DNA from: Planctomycetota bacterium
GTDB lineage: Bacteria; Planctomycetota; UBA8742; UBA2392
Direction: 5' to 3'
NCBI GenBank assembly: GCA_016722065.1
Contig: JADKGX010000001.1
Span: 434,001 to 498,000 of the forward strand
Length of the DNA: 64,000 bases
This document shows positions 61,061 through 64,000 of this stretch, one piece after another. The position numbers and the translations under genes are program-made. Position 1 is the first letter of the stretch. The number at the start of each line of letters is the position of its first letter. Under the pieces are notes generated by a model. The model was not told the DNA's origin, did no database searches, and saw nothing but the letters and a program-made list of their open reading frames with translations.

Positions 61061-64000
61061 TCAACGCTCAATCTTTGTGCCGGGGCGCATCTCGGCCAGG
61101 CGGTCTAGCGCGGCCTTGCTGATGCCCTTGCAGCCCTTGAGGTTAACCCAAGCCAGCCGGCGTACTGTAATCAGCACGTCGATGTCTGCATCGGTCAGGT
61201 TGGCGTTGCCGGAAAGATCGAGTTCGAGTTTGCATTGCACGGCCGTGGCGACGGCAACCAATTCGCTTGAACGCCAGTAGCCAGCCTTCTCCACGCGCAA
61301 TGAGCGCAAGTCTTTGAAACCTTGCAACGACTGAACCATCTGGCCATAGTCGCCTTTGCCGCCAAGATCGCCCATGCCCTCCAGCTCACGCTTGAGGTCT
61401 TTGGTCGCTTCGACCTGGCGGAGCAGTTCTGTTGCGGCGTCGCCGGTGGCCGCATCCCACTTCTTTTCCAGGTCGGTGACCTGGGTGTCGTACTCTTTGC
61501 GCATCGCTTCGAATCGATCAAAAATCTTGCGCGCGCTGGCGTCAAACGACAGCGCATATGGGCACAGTTCCTCGGCACTCTCCGCTAAGGCGTTCAGGCA
61601 CGCCAGCGCACGCAAGTACTCCGATTGAGCTTGCACGGAATCGGGCGTTGCAACCCACTTCGCACCGGCTGCGCGGTATTGGTCCAGAAACGCGGCAATC
61701 TTTGGTTCCAGGCCAGCCGTGATGGCACGCGACAAAGCGGGTTCATAGGTTGCGACATGCTTCAGGTTCAGCCAGTTTTCTTCCGCCACGCGCAGTTTTT
61801 CTTCCAATGCGTTGCGCTGCTCTTCTGACAGCGAGTCGGTGTGCAGCGCGTTGGCCCGGGCTTGTGCCACGGTGTGCCAGGCCTCAACGTAGGCGCTGGC
61901 CTTGGCCAGGTCTGCTTCAGACGCTGCGGTTTCCGGGGCGAACAGGTGGGCGCCGTCCAGCCAGAGGTGCAAACCAGCTTGATCCTTGAGCGGGTTAAGC
62001 GCCGAAAGCGGCCCTAGTTCACTGGTGTAAATGCCTTTGCAGCCTCGCAGGTCCAGGCGACGAAGACTCTGGGGCCACCACTCTTGCGGCAGTTCGGTCA
62101 ATTTCTGGCAGCCCGAAAGGTCAAGTTCAACCAAGTGGGCAAGGTCCGCCAACTCTAGCGGCACGGTCGTGAAATCGCCTTCGAGCCGAACACGTTTGGC
62201 ACTTGCCGGCAGGCTGGCCAGCGTGGCTTCATCGCGCACCACGTACACCGCAGGCACTGGCACAACCTTGCCGTCGTCCTGCACGGGAACCGGGGCTATC
62301 GGCTTGTCGAGATCCTCTACATATCGCACGGTCAAACGGTCGGACACTGCTTTGATTCCGGCCTCGGTGAATTTGTCCTTGCGGGAAATGAGTACCGAGT
62401 GGTAGCCGACGGTTGCCAGGCGCTGCAATGCCAGATCGGTGAGCCCACTGCAACCGCTGATGTCTGCCGTGCGGTCCCCCTTATACTCGGACTCTGGCGC
62501 CCCGACGTCAAAACAAGCATCCGTCAATTGCGGATTGCCCGCCAGCGTGATCTTGCGGGTCTCGCGTTGGGCAATACCAGTGTGATCCGGTGTCGTGGGC
62601 GCAATCAGCTCGCGGACGGCTGCGTCGTCCAGGCCAGAACACTCGGAAACATCCAGGACGTCGATACGCCACCAGGTGGGCAGGAGTTTGGTGGTCGCCG
62701 CTGTCAGGCCTGGATTGTGGCGGAACGACACCTGTTGAAAGGATGCGCGATCTTCCTCGGTGGTCGTGTACATCCTTTTCAGCAACCCTGCCGTGATTGG
62801 CGGCCCCTGCCACTTGCCATCGGGCGCCTTGGTGCCTTCCAGACCAAGGTAGTCTGGAAACCAGGAAAACGTGACTCCCTCAAAGATGTCAGAGTTGCCC
62901 GTGCATGCACCTGATAGCGCCAAGTGGCGCCAGACACCAGCCTTGATCAACTTGCCCAGCGACTCAGCGGAAACGCCGGACATGGCGTCGACCTGCAGCC
63001 AGTTGAGTTTCCATTGCGCCATCAGTTCGGCCCCGGCGTTGTCCAGAACATCAAGCTGGATGGCATCCTGCCCGGGCAAACAACGCTTGAGCGCTGCGGT
63101 GTTCGGGACGTGTGCAACGCCCATCGGGTCGTAGCTATGCAGACCCGGAGAACTGTCCAGGTAAAGCCGCAAGCCTTTTTCGCTCACAAAGGCGAAGCGC
63201 ATCTGGTCGCGGGCAGTGCGGTAGGCGTCGTCTCCGAGCAGGTTGGCGCCCCCGATGACCAGTTCCACAGACAACGGCAACCCGTTCCATTGCCGTTCCT
63301 GCGAGCGGGCCCCGAGTTCCTCCAGCGTATCCAGAATTTCGGCGACACTGAGTACTCCCATCTCCGGCTCAAACTCTCCCGCCAGCACAAAATTCAGATA
63401 CCGCCCGCCGCGCCAGATACGGTTGACCAGAACCTGGTCAGGCTTAATCGACTGGCCGCGGGCTTCGTAGAGAATCGCGGCCTTGCTAGTGGCCTTGCCG
63501 GCCTCGGTGACTTCGACAACGCCCGTGAACACGCCGCCAAGTGCGATGTCTGCGCTGAAGCACTCAAAGCGCTGGCCCTTGTGAACGCCTTGATCGGTGC
63601 CGAGGCCAAGCTCGCAAAGCCGGTTCTCGGCGCGCAGCAGGCGACCGTCGGCCAGTTCGGCGGGAAGCCAGATTGCGGATACGCGGGTGCCCAGCGGCAA
63701 TGTTGGCGGGTTTCCGATCAGTGCGGCCAACGCGGAAGCCGAGATTCCGGTACAGCCGCGCAGGTCAATCACAGTGTGCGCAGGCAGGTTCTGCATCGCG
63801 TTCAGCCCGGCGTCTGTGAGCGCGGTGCTGCAACGCAGGTCCAGTTCTTTCAGACGCTCGAACCTAACAAGCGTGCCGAGATCGGCATTAGTCAGTTTGC
63901 TGGCACGCACACGGGTTGCGTCGCGCGGCGCGCGTTCGACTTCTTCGCGCGTGTCTACGCGGATGAAGCCATCTTGCTCGCGTACCTGCGCACACAGCGG
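61061..64000 (-). CDS. Large leucine-rich-repeat protein, 5' end outside the window
   Basis: The frame is open to the window edge, so at least 979 residues are visible and the start lies beyond 64000. The GTG at 63910 need not be the start. Leucine-rich-repeat units of the cysteine-containing type recur: LDLRCSTALTDAGL near 63850, LVELDLSGCQKLTELPQEWW near 62120, LELDLSGNANLTDADIDVL and WVNLKGCKGISKAALDRL near the C-terminus. Between them are non-repeat stretches and a helical segment (about 61400-61900). A protein-protein interaction role is likely. The missing N-terminal part could carry a kinase, F-box-like or other domain. Confidence 0.8.
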   Translation of the reverse strand, partial: PLCAQVREQDGFIRVDTREEVERAPRDATRVRASKLTNADLGTLVRFERLKELDLRCSTALTDAGLNAMQNLPAHTVIDLRGCTGISASALAALIGNPPTLPLGTRVSAIWLPAELADGRLLRAENRLCELGLGTDQGVHKGQRFECFSADIALGGVFTGVVEVTEAGKATSKAAILYEARGQSIKPDQVLVNRIWRGGRYLNFVLAGEFEPEMGVLSVAEILDTLEELGARSQERQWNGLPLSVELVIGGANLLGDDAYRTARDQMRFAFVSEKGLRLYLDSSPGLHSYDPMGVAHVPNTAALKRCLPGQDAIQLDVLDNAGAELMAQWKLNWLQVDAMSGVSAESLGKLIKAGVWRHLALSGACTGNSDIFEGVTFSWFPDYLGLEGTKAPDGKWQGPPITAGLLKRMYTTTEEDRASFQQVSFRHNPGLTAATTKLLPTWWRIDVLDVSECSGLDDAAVRELIAPTTPDHTGIAQRETRKITLAGNPQLTDACFDVGAPESEYKGDRTADISGCSGLTDLALQRLATVGYHSVLISRKDKFTEAGIKAVSDRLTVRYVEDLDKPIAPVPVQDDGKVVPVPAVYVVRDEATLASLPASAKRVRLEGDFTTVPLELADLAHLVELDLSGCQKLTELPQEWWPQSLRRLDLRGCKGIYTSELGPLSALNPLKDQAGLHLWLDGAHLFAPETAASEADLAKASAYVEAWHTVAQARANALHTDSLSEEQRNALEEKLRVAEENWLNLKHVATYEPALSRAITAGLEPKIAAFLDQYRAAGAKWVATPDSVQAQSEYLRALACLNALAESAEELCPYALSFDASARKIFDRFEAMRKEYDTQVTDLEKKWDAATGDAATELLRQVEATKDLKRELEGMGDLGGKGDYGQMVQSLQGFKDLRSLRVEKAGYWRSSELVAVATAVQCKLELDLSGNANLTDADIDVLITVRRLAWVNLKGCKGISKAALDRLAEMRPGTKIER

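Noticed and set aside
1..64000. tRNA or rRNA genes
   Set aside because: The gaps were read for cloverleaf and rRNA signatures and none was convincing; this is not a covariance-model search.

Overview
The window looks like chromosomal DNA of a GC-rich, Gram-negative, aerobic bacterium. An lpxA gene implies a lipid A outer membrane. The best guess is Planctomycetota or a close PVC-superphylum relative. The reasons are a giant membrane-anchored Ser/Thr kinase with a DWG motif in place of DFG plus TPR and PDZ regions, several HEAT and leucine-rich-repeat proteins, a PDZ plus alpha/alpha-toroid secreted protein, and an A2-type caa3 oxidase. No rRNA or tRNA gene is visible to fix the taxonomy. I see no prophage, IS element, integron or CRISPR array.

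Layout. 1-345 is the 3' end of an unrecognised gene. 350-1058 is a non-coding block with two tandem copies of a ~300-bp palindrome-rich repeat. 1058-5477 (minus) is a probable operon: lipoprotein, 35-aa basic protein, alanine racemase, flavin reductase-like protein, CoA-binding protein, tilS. 5612-13301 (plus) holds an actin-like ATPase with a long acidic repeat tail, a small helical protein, lpxA, an endonuclease III-like glycosylase and an M1 aminopeptidase with HEAT repeats. 13367-15432 (minus) holds a DUF4190-like membrane protein, prfA and rpmE. 15740-21976 (plus) holds a large secreted multi-Ig protein, a stand-alone nuoN, a DinB/YfiT protein and a coiled-coil membrane protein.

22180-31245 is mixed: a 79-aa orphan (minus), a YfmF-type M16 protein, a macro-domain protein (minus), a class III aminotransferase, hutI, a secreted HEAT protein, a small membrane protein (minus) and a lipoprotein (minus). 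31315-36323 (minus) holds ftsK, an orphan beta-class DNA methyltransferase and a cardiolipin synthase-like gene; an EEP-family hydrolase is divergent from the last. 37225-41898 is the giant kinase, convergent with a PDZ/toroid protein, followed by a HerA-like ATPase (both minus). 45981-50807 (minus) is a complete SCO/coxB/coxA/coxC/coxD operon, divergent from a ctaA-ctaB fusion for heme A biosynthesis. The respiratory block is the clearest functional module: oxidase subunits, a copper chaperone for CuA and the heme A supply lie side by side. 52997-64000 holds nrdR, a membrane protein, ppdK, argC, an NtrC-type regulator and the 3' part of a large leucine-rich-repeat protein that runs off the window.

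Genes are tightly packed. Many starts have a TATNNT/TACAAT-like -10 hexamer about 25-42 nt upstream, which supports several start choices, including TTG and GTG starts. The least-explained items are the actin-like ATPase with its acidic four-repeat tail, the orphan methyltransferase, the HerA-like ATPase without a NurA partner, and the repeat families in the gaps.
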